Positions 17,257 to 26,101 of a stretch of 64,000 nt of DNA are shown in pieces. This DNA is from Desulfotomaculum sp. (GTDB taxonomy: Bacteria > Bacillota > Desulfotomaculia > Desulfotomaculales > Nap2-2B). The stretch is taken from contig DOTD01000030.1 in the NCBI GenBank assembly GCA_003513005.1, positions 19,589-83,588 of the forward strand. The letters are read 5' to 3'. The notes beneath the pieces are model-generated. The model saw only the letters and a list, made by a program, of their open reading frames with translations, was not told the origin of the DNA and did not search any database. Position 1 is the first letter of the stretch. Each line of letters starts with the position of its first letter. The position numbers were made by a program, and so were the translations under genes.

Positions 17257-18000
17257 TTAGTATTCTACCAGTTTCAGGTATAACCCGCAGGCAGGCGCTG
17301 TAAATCCCGCCATTTCCCTATTTCGTGAAGTTAAAATTTGTTCGGTTTCTTCAGGCAGACGCTTACCCTGACCAATTTCCAACAAAGTGCCTACCATAAT
17401 CCTTACCATATTGTAAAGAAACCCGTTACCCTTAAAAGTTAGGTACACAAACTTTCCCTTTTTCCTGACGTCAGTTCTAAACAGTGTCCGTACAGTTGAT
17501 TTTACCGCGGAACCTGATGCCTGAAACGCTGCAAAATCATTTTCACCTTCCAGCGCTTTAGCAGCGCTTTTCATTGCCGATATATCAAGTGAACGCGGCA
17601 TAAAACAGCTGTACAGGCGCCAGAACGGAGAAGGTTTAATATCGTTGTACAAAATATAAAAATATGTTTTTGAAAGTGCGCTGTACCGGGCGTGGAAATC
17701 AGGATCAACCTGTTCTGAACCCATAATTACAATATCCCGTGGAAGCGCACCATTTAAGGCTAACGCTGCACGATCAGCAGGAATAGACCAGTTCGAAGCA
17801 TCGAAATTAATTACTTGTCCACGGGCATGAACTCCGGCATCTGTACGTGCTGCGCCTGTTACCTTTATTTCTCTTTTTGCCAAACGAAACAAAGAATTTT
17901 CTATAACTTCCTGAATTGTAGGAAGCCCTGTGTTGTATTGCTTTTGAAATCCATGATAATTAGTGCCGTCATAAGCAACAGTCAGCTTTATGTTACGCAT
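17257..18000 (-). CDS. truA: tRNA pseudouridine(38-40) synthase
   Basis: Makes pseudouridine at positions 38-40 of the tRNA anticodon stem. 247 residues. The catalytic aspartate is in GAARTDAGVHARGQV; other marks are VAYDGTNYHGFQ at the start and FKGNGFLYNMVRIMVGTLLEIG. It sits between rplQ (34 bp upstream) and rplM. In many Firmicutes the ECF transporter genes (ecfA1, ecfA2, ecfT) lie between rplQ and truA; they are not here. Confidence 0.97.
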   Translation of the reverse strand: MRNIKLTVAYDGTNYHGFQKQYNTGLPTIQEVIENSLFRLAKREIKVTGAARTDAGVHARGQVINFDASNWSIPADRAALALNGALPRDIVIMGSEQVDPDFHARYSALSKTYFYILYNDIKPSPFWRLYSCFMPRSLDISAMKSAAKALEGENDFAAFQASGSAVKSTVRTLFRTDVRKKGKFVYLTFKGNGFLYNMVRIMVGTLLEIGQGKRLPEETEQILTSRNREMAGFTAPACGLYLKLVEY

Positions 18001-18034
18001 CTAAAATGCTCTTTTACACCATTAGTGAAATAAA

Positions 18035-18373
18035 TTAAACAAGTTCAAGCACTACAAGCGGCGCTGCATCACCGCGCCGGTATCCCAATTTAAGAATTCT
18101 TGTATAGCCACCCTGTCTTTCACTGTAACGGGAGCCTAAATCGGTAAAAAGCTTCCTGACCACAGTTTCACTATATAAATAAGACAAGGCCTGACGGCGG
18201 GCAGATAATTCACCGCTTTTTGCAAGGGTAATCATTTTTTCTGCCAGGCTATTAACTTCCTTTGCCCTGGTTTCAGTTGTTACTATACGATTGTTTAATA
18301 ATAAGGACGTAACAAGGTTTCTCAACATAGCTTTACGGTGACCTGTATTACGGCCCAACTTACGGTAACCCAT
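18035..18373 (-). CDS. rplQ: 50S ribosomal protein L17
   Basis: 112 residues with the family start MGYRKLGRNTGHRKAMLRNL, central RAKEVNSLAEKMITLAK and the C-terminal GYTRILKLGYRRGDAAPLVVLEL. Located 11 bp after rpoA, as usual. Confidence 0.98.
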   Translation of the reverse strand: MGYRKLGRNTGHRKAMLRNLVTSLLLNNRIVTTETRAKEVNSLAEKMITLAKSGELSARRQALSYLYSETVVRKLFTDLGSRYSERQGGYTRILKLGYRRGDAAPLVVLELV

Positions 18374-18384
18374 CGTGGCCCCCC

Positions 18385-19332
18385 CTAATCGTCGTTCTTG
18401 CGTAGAAATAAATTCAGCTCATTAAGTTTCTTGGCAACCTCTTCCAGCGACTTTCTGCCAAGGTTGCGGACTTTCATCATTTCTTCTTCATTTCGCTGAA
18501 GTAATTCTTCGACAGTGTTTATTCCGGCCCGTTTTAAGCAGTTATATGATCTTACGGACAGGTCCAGTTCCTCGATACTCATCTCAAGTAACTTATTTTT
18601 TTGCTCCGCTTCCTTTTCAACCATTATCTCGACTTCATTTGAAACAGTTTCGGTAAGACCGATAAATAACTGTAAATGCTCGCCTAAAATTTTAGCGGAA
18701 AGACTTATTGCTTCATTAGGTCTTATACCACCGTTAGTCCATACCTCAATAGTTAATTTATCATAGTCAGTACGCTGACCGACACGAGTATTTTCAACAA
18801 CGTAATTAACCCTATTGACAGGTGTAAAAACTGAATCCACAGGAATAAGTCCTATTACCTGTTCACCCTTTTTATTTCGCTCGGCCGGTACATAACCTCT
18901 CCCTTTTGCCACGGTAATTTCCATAAATAAACGTCCATTGTCCATAGTGGCAATATGCATATCAGGATTAAGAATTTCGATGTCTGAATCATGGATAATA
19001 CTCCGAGCAAGAACTTCTCCTTCACCCTCAGCTTCAATACGGAGAATTTTTTCTTCATCAGAATACATTCTTAAACATAAACCCTTGAGGTTCAGGATTA
19101 TATCAGTAACGTCTTCGGCAACCCCCGGAATGGTTGAAAATTCATGAAGAACACCGTCAATCTTCACTGCTGTAACTGCAGCGCCCGGAAGGGATGAAAG
19201 CAATACTCTTCTTATAGAATTACCGAGAGTAATTCCATATCCTCTTTCCAAAGGTTCCATGACGAACTTAGCATAGGTATTATCATCGTTAACCTGCAAA
19301 CATTCGATTCTTGGCTTTTCAATCTCCAACAT
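18385..19332 (-). CDS. rpoA: DNA-directed RNA polymerase subunit alpha
   Basis: 315 residues. The N-terminal dimerisation domain includes RGYGITLGNSIRRVLLSSLPGAAV, which nucleates core assembly. The C-terminal domain (about 245-310), including LDLSVRSYNCLKRAGINTVEELL and VRNLGRKSLEEV, contacts UP elements and activators. It follows rpsD by 58 bp in the standard rpsM-rpsK-rpsD-rpoA-rplQ order. Confidence 0.98.
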   Translation of the reverse strand: MLEIEKPRIECLQVNDDNTYAKFVMEPLERGYGITLGNSIRRVLLSSLPGAAVTAVKIDGVLHEFSTIPGVAEDVTDIILNLKGLCLRMYSDEEKILRIEAEGEGEVLARSIIHDSDIEILNPDMHIATMDNGRLFMEITVAKGRGYVPAERNKKGEQVIGLIPVDSVFTPVNRVNYVVENTRVGQRTDYDKLTIEVWTNGGIRPNEAISLSAKILGEHLQLFIGLTETVSNEVEIMVEKEAEQKNKLLEMSIEELDLSVRSYNCLKRAGINTVEELLQRNEEEMMKVRNLGRKSLEEVAKKLNELNLFLRKNDD

Positions 19333-19390
19333 TGTTCGAGTTAACCCTCCTTATTTTAGCCGAGAAATCTATAAAACCATACAAACGGCT

Positions 19391-20020
19391 TTACCTGGAG
19401 TACAACTCTACAATTAAATGCTCCTGGATAGAGCTGTCTATCTGATCCCTCGTGGGAAGACCTACAACCCTTCCTCCCTTTTGTTCAGGAAGCAATTCTA
19501 ACCACGGTGGGGGAGTCCTATCAGCCGCTCTTTCCATTAGCTCATTTAAACGGGCAGATTCCCTGCTTTTTTCACGAATTGCTATGAGATCACCAACCCT
19601 TACTTTAAAAGAGGGAATATTTACTTTCCTGCCGTTAACCAGAAAATGACCATGTCGTACCAATTGACGGGCTTCTGCCCGGGAAGCAGCCAGACTCAAG
19701 CGATATACCACGCTATCAAGCCTTCTTTCGAGAAGCTTAAGCAGGTTTTCGCCAGTTACGCCTTTTTCACGTTCAGCTTCCTCAAAATAATTACGGAACT
19801 GAGTTTCCAGTACGTGATAAATCCGACGCGCTTTCTGCTTTTCCCTGAGCTGAAGGCCGTATTCACTTTGTTTTGCCCTCCGCTTTTGACCGTGTATGCC
19901 AGGGGGATAACCGCGCCGTTCAATAGAACACCTTGTAGTGTAGCATCTTTCTCCCTTTAAAAATAATTTAACGCCTTCACGACGGCAGAGTCGACACTGA
20001 GGACCCGTATACCTCGCCAT
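19391..20020 (-). CDS. rpsD: 30S ribosomal protein S4 (zinc-binding form)
   Basis: Primary 16S rRNA binding protein and translational fidelity factor. 209 residues. Four N-terminal cysteines (9, 12, 26, 31) form the zinc-binding C+ type. The S4 RNA-binding domain starts at RLDSVVYRLSLAASRAEARQLV. Located 36 bp after rpsK. Confidence 0.98.
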   Translation of the reverse strand: MARYTGPQCRLCRREGVKLFLKGERCYTTRCSIERRGYPPGIHGQKRRAKQSEYGLQLREKQKARRIYHVLETQFRNYFEEAEREKGVTGENLLKLLERRLDSVVYRLSLAASRAEARQLVRHGHFLVNGRKVNIPSFKVRVGDLIAIREKSRESARLNELMERAADRTPPPWLELLPEQKGGRVVGLPTRDQIDSSIQEHLIVELYSR

Positions 20021-20056
20021 CTATTTGATTTACCTCCCGTCTTAGTTTGGATAGAA

Positions 20057-20446
20057 TTAAACTCTCCTGCGTTTTGGTGGCCGGCAGCCATTATGAGGAA
20101 TTGGAGTAACATCCTTAATTAAGCTTACTTCAAGACCAACAGCTTGTAATGAACGTATAGCAGCCTCACGGCCTGCGCCCGGACCTTTTACAAGAACCTC
20201 GACCTGCTTCATGCCATGTTCCATAGCTTCCTTCCCTGCTGTTTCAGCTGCCAATTGAGCAGCAAAAGGAGTGCTCTTGCGCGAACCCTTAAAACCTACA
20301 GTTCCCGCGCTGGACCATGAAATAGCATTTCCTTTTGTATCTGTAATGGTAACCACGGTATTATTAAAAGTAGATTTAATATGGGCTACACCCTGATCAA
20401 TATTTTTTCGCTCCCGCCGTTTAGTTCGAACTTGTCGACGAGCCAT
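20057..20446 (-). CDS. rpsK: 30S ribosomal protein S11
   Basis: 129 residues. Contains HIKSTFNNTVVTITD, GNAISWSSAGTVGFKGSRKSTPFAAQ and the C-terminal VTPIPHNGCRPPKRRRV. It forms the platform of the small subunit near the E-site. GGAGG precedes the ATG. Confidence 0.98.
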   Translation of the reverse strand: MARRQVRTKRRERKNIDQGVAHIKSTFNNTVVTITDTKGNAISWSSAGTVGFKGSRKSTPFAAQLAAETAGKEAMEHGMKQVEVLVKGPGAGREAAIRSLQAVGLEVSLIKDVTPIPHNGCRPPKRRRV

Positions 20447-20489
20447 CCCAACACCTCCCTTTATCTTTCACCATGCTGCGGCCTTAAAA

Positions 20490-20861
20490 TTATTTCTTAC
20501 GGCGTACGCCTACGGTCTTGCGCGGGCCTTTCCGGGTACGGGCGTTTGTTTTTGTCCGTTGCCCCCTGACAGGCATACCGCGGCGGTGACGAAGACCACG
20601 ATAACATCCAATCTCAATAAGCCTTTTAATATTCAGGGCTATTTCCCTGCGCAGATCACCTTCAACTTGATGATTCTTTTCAATAATCTCCCTAAGCTTG
20701 TTTACTTCCTCCTCGGCCAGGTTTCTTACCCTGGTATCAGGGTTTACTTTTGCGCTGGTTAATATCTTTTTGGCCTGTGAACGCCCGATACCATAAATAT
20801 ATGTAATGGCAACTTCCACACGTTTATCACGAGGCAAATCCACCCCTGCAATACGCGCCAT
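20490..20861 (-). CDS. rpsM: 30S ribosomal protein S13
   Basis: 123 residues. Starts MARIAGVDLPRDKRVEVAITYIYGIG; GCYRGLRHRRGMPVRGQRTKTNARTRKG marks the basic C-terminal tail that reaches P-site tRNA. First gene of the rpsM-rpoA-rplQ block, 40 bp after rpmJ. Confidence 0.98.
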   Translation of the reverse strand: MARIAGVDLPRDKRVEVAITYIYGIGRSQAKKILTSAKVNPDTRVRNLAEEEVNKLREIIEKNHQVEGDLRREIALNIKRLIEIGCYRGLRHRRGMPVRGQRTKTNARTRKGPRKTVGVRRKK

Positions 20862-20901
20862 TAAGTTTAGACACCTCCTTTAGACCTCAAATACTTACTT
20901 T

Positions 20902-21015
20902 TTATCCTTGCCTCTGTTTATGTTTTGGGTTCTCACAAATTACCCTAATCTTGCCATGGCGCCGAATAATTTTACACTTCTCACAAATCAACTTCACGGA
21001 TGGCCGTACTTTCAT
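20902..21015 (-). CDS. rpmJ: 50S ribosomal protein L36 (zinc-binding form)
   Basis: Found by hand translation between infA and rpsM: a 37-residue protein starting MKVRPSVKLICEKC. The zinc ligands Cys11, Cys14, Cys27 and His32 are intact. It sits 33 bp after infA with a GGGG-rich ribosome-binding site, the standard infA-rpmJ-rpsM order. Confidence 0.97.
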   Translation of the reverse strand: MKVRPSVKLICEKCKIIRRHGKIRVICENPKHKQRQG

Positions 21016-21048
21016 TTTGCTTTATCCCCCCAAAAACTTTTGAACAGT

Positions 21049-21267
21049 CTACTTGTATCGATAAACAATGCGGCCCCGGCTTAAATCATAAGGGGACAAC
21101 TCTACCATTACTCTGTCTCCGGCAAGGATCCGAATAAAATTCATCCTTATTTTGCCAGATACATGGGCCAGTACTTTATGACCATTTTCCAGCTTTACCC
21201 GGAACATCGCATTGGGAAGCGGTTCAATTACAGTGCCTTCAACCTCGATAACATCCTGTTTTGACAT
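21049..21267 (-). CDS. infA: Translation initiation factor IF-1
   Basis: 72 residues, a single OB-fold (S1-like) domain that binds the A-site of the 30S subunit. Signatures: MSKQDVIEVEGTVIEPLPNA, MFRVKLENGHKVLAHVSGK and the C-terminal LSPYDLSRGRIVYRYK. It begins 2 bp after the KOW protein gene ends, so the two are very likely translationally coupled. Confidence 0.98.
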   Translation of the reverse strand: MSKQDVIEVEGTVIEPLPNAMFRVKLENGHKVLAHVSGKIRMNFIRILAGDRVMVELSPYDLSRGRIVYRYK

Positions 21268-21269
21268 AG

Positions 21270-21566
21270 CTACCCCCTTTTTACCAGTGTTTCGGCCATT
21301 AAACGCTGCAATATATTACGCACCTCAAGATCTGTAATACGCTGACCGGATTTTTTTTTCTCCTCTATTTCACCGGATTTTTGTGAATAAGCCATCAGGT
21401 GCTTAATATTTTTCTTTTTTGGCGCAGCAAGTTTCCGGATATTTCCGTCAACAACCTGAACCATGGTATCGCTTAAAGAATCAATAATAATATACAACTT
21501 CCCCGCATCCCGGCCGGCAATGGAACATACCAAACGGCCAGGTGAAAATTTATTTTCCATGACCAT
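21270..21566 (-). CDS. KOW-domain RNA-binding protein (L14e-like) of the ribosomal cluster
   Basis: A 98-residue basic protein with an N-terminal KOW-like strand-turn (GRLVCSIAGRDAGKLYIII, VVDGNIRKLAAPKKKNIKHL) and a charged helical C-terminus. Proteins like this sit between map and infA in Clostridia and resemble archaeal/eukaryotic L14e. A role in ribosome or translation is inferred from fold and position. ATGGTCATG gives two possible starts, six nt apart. Located 11 bp after map. Confidence 0.85.
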   Translation of the reverse strand: MVMENKFSPGRLVCSIAGRDAGKLYIIIDSLSDTMVQVVDGNIRKLAAPKKKNIKHLMAYSQKSGEIEEKKKSGQRITDLEVRNILQRLMAETLVKRG

Positions 21567-21577
21567 GATCTCCTCAA

Positions 21578-22324
21578 TTAAAGCCGCGTTAAAATCTCCG
21601 GTTCTCCTTCGGTAATGGCCACGGTATGTTCAAAATGAGCCGATAGCTCCGCATCCTTAGTAATTACCGTCCAGTTATCAGCCAGAGTATAAACTTCGTG
21701 TGTGCCAATGTTGACCATAGGTTCGATAGCCAGAGCCATTCCGGCCTTAAGTCTTGGACCGCGGTTCGGCTGACCGTAATTTGGGACCTGTGGTTCCTCA
21801 TGCATACTCTTACCTATTCCATGTCCAACATAATCTCTGACTACAGAATAACCGTTTTTCTCCACGTGTGTCTGAATGGCATTGGATATATCCGATAAAC
21901 GGTTGCCTTCACGGGCTTTCCTAATACCTTCACACAAAGACTCCTCGGTAATTTTTAGAAGCCTCAAGGCTTTTTCAGTAACATTTCCTACAGGAAAAGA
22001 ATGTGCGCCGTCACCATAATATCCATTTATTTCCGTCCCTATATCAATACTGATAATATCTCCGTCCTTTAATTTTCTTAAACCAGGAATACCGTGAACA
22101 ACTTCCTCGTTTATTGAAACACAGATGCAGGCGGGAAAACCATATAAACCTTTGAAGGCCGGTTTTGCGCCATGACTGATAATAAATTCCTCCGCAGCGT
22201 AAGCCAATTCTGCAGTCGTTACCCCCGGTTTAATTAACTTGGTAAGTTCTGTAAATGTACCTGCCACTACTCTTCCGGCATCACGCATATATGCTAACTC
22301 ACGTTTTGATTTTATGGTTATCAT
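21578..22324 (-). CDS. map: Type I methionine aminopeptidase
   Basis: Removes the N-terminal methionine from nascent proteins. 248 residues. The dinuclear metal site residues are visible: Asp in ISIDIGTEINGYYGD, the second Asp in GDGAHSF, His in VGHGIGKSMHEEP, Glu in AIEPMV, and Glu in ELSAHFEHTVA. It follows secY by 15 bp; the adk gene that commonly separates them is absent. Confidence 0.98.
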   Translation of the reverse strand: MITIKSKRELAYMRDAGRVVAGTFTELTKLIKPGVTTAELAYAAEEFIISHGAKPAFKGLYGFPACICVSINEEVVHGIPGLRKLKDGDIISIDIGTEINGYYGDGAHSFPVGNVTEKALRLLKITEESLCEGIRKAREGNRLSDISNAIQTHVEKNGYSVVRDYVGHGIGKSMHEEPQVPNYGQPNRGPRLKAGMALAIEPMVNIGTHEVYTLADNWTVITKDAELSAHFEHTVAITEGEPEILTRL

Positions 22325-22339
22325 TGCCCATACTCCATT

Positions 22340-23599
22340 TTACTTAATGAAACCGTGGTAACTTCGCATAAGCATCTGTGATTCAATTTGTTTCATTGTA
22401 TCCAGCGCCACACCTACAACGATAAGAAGCGCAGTCCCACCAAAATAAATGTTAGGAATACGAGTCGCCAATAAAACGAAGTTAGGTAAAATTGCTATTA
22501 CAGCTAAAAATACTGCGCCTACAAGGGTTATCTTGTGCATTACCTTACTTATATACTCGGCAGTAGGCCTGCCCGGGCGTATTCCGGGAATAAAACCGCC
22601 ATATTTTTTTATATTTTCAGCCACATCCGAGGGATTCATAATCACCGTTGTATAGAAAAAAGTAAAGCCAATTACCAGCAGCGCATACATAATTGTGTGC
22701 GCAGCTGTTCCCCAATCAAAATAAGTCGAGTACCAGGCTGAAAACTTTTCGCCTGAAAACCATTGTACCAACTGTTGAGGAAACATCAATATAGACGATG
22801 CGAAGATTACAGGAATAACACCTGCCTGGTTTACCCTTAGTGGAATATGCGTGCTTTGGCCTCCGTAGACCCGTCTTCCAACTACACGTTTGGCATATTG
22901 AACAGGAAGTCTTCGCTGGCCCTCATTGATCATGACAATACCCGCTATTACCAGGATCCCAATAATAACGAGCAGGAGAAGGCTAAAATAACTTATTGTT
23001 CCTGCTTGTATGTATTCTACCGTCCTGACTATACCTGCAGGTACACGGGACACTATACCGGCAAAGATCAAAAGGGATATCCCGTTACCGATTCCTTTTT
23101 CTGTAATTTGCTCTCCTATCCACATTAAAAACGCTGTCCCGGCTGTTAAAGTCAATGAAACTAAAAGGTATTGATCCAGCGTTGGTCTTATAAAGGCGTT
23201 TTTAAGAGCTATACTCATACCAATTGCCTGTATAAAGGCCAGCACAACCGTCAAATAGCGGGTATACTGTGTTATTTTCCTGCGTCCTTCTTCGCCCTCC
23301 TTGGCTAAACGCTCAAGGTGAGGAATAACAACTGTGAGCAACTGCATAATAATTGAAGCGTTAATATAAGGGGTAATGCTCATAGCAAAAACAGAAAACT
23401 TTTTAAACGCGCCGCCTGAGATCACATCAAAGAATCCAAAAAGAGCGCCTTGCGAAACAAGATTTGAAAACACCTCTGTATTAACACCCGGAACCGGAAC
23501 ATGCGCTCCCAACCTGAAGACAAATAACATAAGTATGGTAAAAAGCAGTTTCTGCCTCAGATCGCCTATTTTTAATGCGCCCATCAAGCTATTGATCAC
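22340..23599 (-). CDS. secY: Protein translocase subunit SecY
   Basis: Central channel subunit of the SecYEG translocon; 419 residues with ten transmembrane helices expected. Signatures: plug region ALFGFFDVISGGAF, FAMSITPYINASIIMQLL, the basic cytoplasmic loop with INEGQRRLPVQYAKRVVGR, and GGFIPGIRPGRPTAEYI. Its start overlaps the end of rplO by 11 bp. The partner SecE is at 47.7-48.1 kb. Confidence 0.98.
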   Translation of the reverse strand: MINSLMGALKIGDLRQKLLFTILMLFVFRLGAHVPVPGVNTEVFSNLVSQGALFGFFDVISGGAFKKFSVFAMSITPYINASIIMQLLTVVIPHLERLAKEGEEGRRKITQYTRYLTVVLAFIQAIGMSIALKNAFIRPTLDQYLLVSLTLTAGTAFLMWIGEQITEKGIGNGISLLIFAGIVSRVPAGIVRTVEYIQAGTISYFSLLLLVIIGILVIAGIVMINEGQRRLPVQYAKRVVGRRVYGGQSTHIPLRVNQAGVIPVIFASSILMFPQQLVQWFSGEKFSAWYSTYFDWGTAAHTIMYALLVIGFTFFYTTVIMNPSDVAENIKKYGGFIPGIRPGRPTAEYISKVMHKITLVGAVFLAVIAILPNFVLLATRIPNIYFGGTALLIVVGVALDTMKQIESQMLMRSYHGFIK

Positions 23600-24047
23600 T
23601 AGTGATCACCTCGACCTTACCGCCTGCGGCAATAATCTTTTCTGCGGCAGTTTTGCTGAAAAAGTGTGCTTGAACAGTCAGTGCTCTGGTCAACTCGCCC
23701 TGTCCGAGTATTTTTATGCCGTCACCTATTTTTTTTACTATCCGGGAGGACTTCAGTTCCATGGGCGAGACCAGGGTTCCATTTTCAAAACGATTCAAAA
23801 CATCGACATTTACACTCGTAATCCGCTTTTTAAAAGGAGCATTTGAAAAACCTCTTTTTGGCAGACGACGCTGTAAAGGCATCTGCCCACCTTCAAAGCC
23901 GGGACGAACTCCGCCACCGGAACGAGACTTTTGCCCTTTTGTACCTCTACCAGCCGTCTTGCCCTGGCCACTGCCAATACCTTGTCCTTTTCGGTTTTGT
24001 TTCCTCCTGGCGCCTGGAGCAGGTTGCAGTTCGTTCAGAAATACCAC
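23589..24047 (-). CDS. rplO: 50S ribosomal protein L15
   Basis: 152 residues. GQGIGSGQGKTAGRGTKGQ and the Gly-rich RSGGGVRPGFEGGQMPLQRRLPKRGF are diagnostic. Starts with GTG behind GGGAGGTG. The gene upstream is rpsE instead of the expected rpmD (L30). Confidence 0.97.
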   Translation of the reverse strand: MVFLNELQPAPGARRKQNRKGQGIGSGQGKTAGRGTKGQKSRSGGGVRPGFEGGQMPLQRRLPKRGFSNAPFKKRITSVNVDVLNRFENGTLVSPMELKSSRIVKKIGDGIKILGQGELTRALTVQAHFFSKTAAEKIIAAGGKVEVITSDQ

Positions 24048-24144
24048 TATAACACCTCCCCACCACTAATACAAAAAACTATATTTTATCTTTATCCCAT
24101 TGTTTAAGGGCTTTTTTTCAAAATTAGAAACCGCGTATAGTGTT

Positions 24145-24684
24145 TTATGTCGCTGTCGTGAAAGCGGCCTGTTCTCCATATCCTTTCCAATTAAGATCCT
24201 CTTGCTGCTTACCACGCAATTGAGCCACTTCAGCAGGCGTTTTAAGTCCTTTCAAAGCCTTCACTGTAGCGTGAACTACATTGTTTGCGTTATTCGAACC
24301 TAAAGATTTGGTTAAAATGTCTCGAACACCGGCCAATTCCAAAATAGCCCGGACTGGTCCACCTGCAATGACTCCCGTCCCAGGCGCCGCGGGTTTTAGA
24401 AGCACTTTTCCCGCCCCGAAAATCCCTACTACCTCATGAGGAATAGTAGTACCAATGACAGGAACTTTAATCATATTTTTTTTGGCATCTTCAATCCCCT
24501 TGCGAATGGCCTCGGGAACCTCCCCAGCCTTGCCCAATCCTGCGCCTACATGACCATCGCTGTCACCAACAACAACAAGGGCTGAGAAGCTAAAACGACG
24601 GCCTCCTTTGACAACCTTGGCAACACGGTTGACATAAACCACTTTCTCACTTAACTCCAGTTTATTGGCATCAATTCTTGACAC
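24145..24684 (-). CDS. rpsE: 30S ribosomal protein S5 with C-terminal extension
   Basis: 179 residues against about 166 in typical bacteria. The double-stranded-RNA-binding N-terminal domain has VKGGRRFSFSALVVVGD and GHVGAGLGKAGEVPEAIRKG; the C-terminal domain has AAPGTGVIAGGPVRAILELAG. After the usual ending (VAQLRGK) an extra segment ending GEQAAFTTAT is present. The extension runs into the place where rpmD normally starts. Confidence 0.97.
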   Translation of the reverse strand: MSRIDANKLELSEKVVYVNRVAKVVKGGRRFSFSALVVVGDSDGHVGAGLGKAGEVPEAIRKGIEDAKKNMIKVPVIGTTIPHEVVGIFGAGKVLLKPAAPGTGVIAGGPVRAILELAGVRDILTKSLGSNNANNVVHATVKALKGLKTPAEVAQLRGKQQEDLNWKGYGEQAAFTTAT

Positions 24685-24710
24685 CCATCCCCCTCCTTAA
24701 TATTCAAATT

Positions 24711-25079
24711 TTAAAATTCCAAACCGCTTTCTCTTGCGGCTTCAGCTAGTGCCTTTATACGGCCATGATACAAATAACCGGCCCTGTCAAAGACTACTTT
24801 TTTTACTCCTGCCTGGATTGCTTTTTGAGCCACTAATTTTCCAACCGCGGCAGCGCCTGATGTATTCCCGCCGCTTTTTAAGTCATTCCTTAACTCAGGC
24901 GAAATAGATGAAACAGAAATCATCGTCATCCCCTGGTCATCATCAATTATGTTGGCATATATATGATTCAGGCTGCGGAAAACATTAAGCCTCGGCCGGG
25001 AAGTGACGCCCTTTATTTTCCTGCGTACCCGCCATCTGCGTTCGCAGCGCAATTTCTCACGGCTGGTTTTTTTAATCAA
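24711..25079 (-). CDS. rplR: 50S ribosomal protein L18
   Basis: 5S rRNA-binding protein of 122 residues. Contains RLNVFRSLNHIYANIIDD, the middle VGKLVAQKAIQAGVKKVVFDRAGYLYHGRIKALAEAARE and ends GLEF. 26 bp upstream of rpsE. Confidence 0.98.
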   Translation of the reverse strand: MIKKTSREKLRCERRWRVRRKIKGVTSRPRLNVFRSLNHIYANIIDDDQGMTMISVSSISPELRNDLKSGGNTSGAAAVGKLVAQKAIQAGVKKVVFDRAGYLYHGRIKALAEAARESGLEF

Positions 25080-25111
25080 TCTGCTTACCTCCTAATTCTT
25101 TGTTCAGGCGC

Positions 25112-25660
25112 TTACTTCTTTCCCTTGCCGCCAGCTTTACCGGCTTTTCTTCTAATTTTTTCTCCTTCGTATTTTATCCCTTTTGCTTTGTATGGTTCTG
25201 GTTCGCGAACGGCGCGAATCCTTGCCGCCAGGTTGCCGACCCTCTCTTTATCCATCCCTTTAACAATAACCCTGGCCGGCGCAGGAACATCTATTTCCAG
25301 CCCTTCCTCAGGAACTATTTCAACGGGGTGAGAATATCCCATCAATAGAACAAGTTTATTTCCCTGTTTGCTGGCCCGGTAACCGACACCAGTGAGCTCC
25401 AGGGTCTTTTCGAATCCGTTCGTTACACCTATGACCATATTATTTATCAAAGTGCGGGTTAGCCCATGTAAGGAACTATGCAGTTTTGAATCCGAAGGTC
25501 TTTCTACTAGAAGACGATCGCTTTCTTTGCGAATCACCATATCAGGATGAATATCCCTGACCAGCTGACCTTTTGGACCCTTCACGGAAACCCTGTTTTC
25601 AACGACCTGCACATCTACGGCTCCAGGCAACATTACAGGCTGTTTACCTATACGCGACAT
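25112..25660 (-). CDS. rplF: 50S ribosomal protein L6
   Basis: 182 residues, two repeated L6 folds. SRIGKQPVMLPGAVDV start, GVGYRASKQGNKLVLLMGYSHPV, and the C-terminal signature EPEPYKAKGIKYEGEKIRRKAGKAG. Located 25 bp after rpsH and 32 bp before rplR. Confidence 0.98.
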   Translation of the reverse strand: MSRIGKQPVMLPGAVDVQVVENRVSVKGPKGQLVRDIHPDMVIRKESDRLLVERPSDSKLHSSLHGLTRTLINNMVIGVTNGFEKTLELTGVGYRASKQGNKLVLLMGYSHPVEIVPEEGLEIDVPAPARVIVKGMDKERVGNLAARIRAVREPEPYKAKGIKYEGEKIRRKAGKAGGKGKK

Positions 25661-25685
25661 TTATATAATTTCACCTCCTTCAAGG

Positions 25686-26084
25686 CTACCAGACGTAGCA
25701 GATAACCTCCCCTCCTAAACCCAGCTTGCGCGCCTTTTTATCTGTCATAATACCCCGGGAAGTAGAGATAATTGCTATCCCCAACCCTCCCAACACACGT
25801 GGAATTGCATCTTTCCTTGCATAGACTCTTAATCCGGGTTTGCTAATCCTCTTAATTCCTGCAATTACCCTTTGCTTTTCAGGTCCGTATTTCATAAATA
25901 CCCTTATAACACCCTGTTTTCCATCATTAATAAATTCGAAATCCCTAATTAGGCCTTCTTCTTTTAAAATACCGGCAATAGCCTGTTTCACTCTCGAAGC
26001 AGGAGCTTCAACTTTATCATGATATACTACATTAGCATTCTTAATCCGGATTAAAAAATCCGCCACGGGATCCGTCATCACCAT
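25686..26084 (-). CDS. rpsH: 30S ribosomal protein S8
   Basis: 132 residues, starting MVMTDPVADFLIRIKNAN as in Bacillus; a second ATG two codons in is possible. Ends with the conserved STSRGIMTDKKARKLGLGGEVICYVW. In E. coli S8 is the translational repressor of the spc operon; no target hairpin was identified here. Confidence 0.98.
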   Translation of the reverse strand: MVMTDPVADFLIRIKNANVVYHDKVEAPASRVKQAIAGILKEEGLIRDFEFINDGKQGVIRVFMKYGPEKQRVIAGIKRISKPGLRVYARKDAIPRVLGGLGIAIISTSRGIMTDKKARKLGLGGEVICYVW

Positions 26085-26101
26085 GAAAACCTGCCCCCTT
26101 T

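Noticed and set aside
24048..24144. Hidden rpmD gene
   Set aside because: 97 bp only; no frame resembling L30 on the minus strand.
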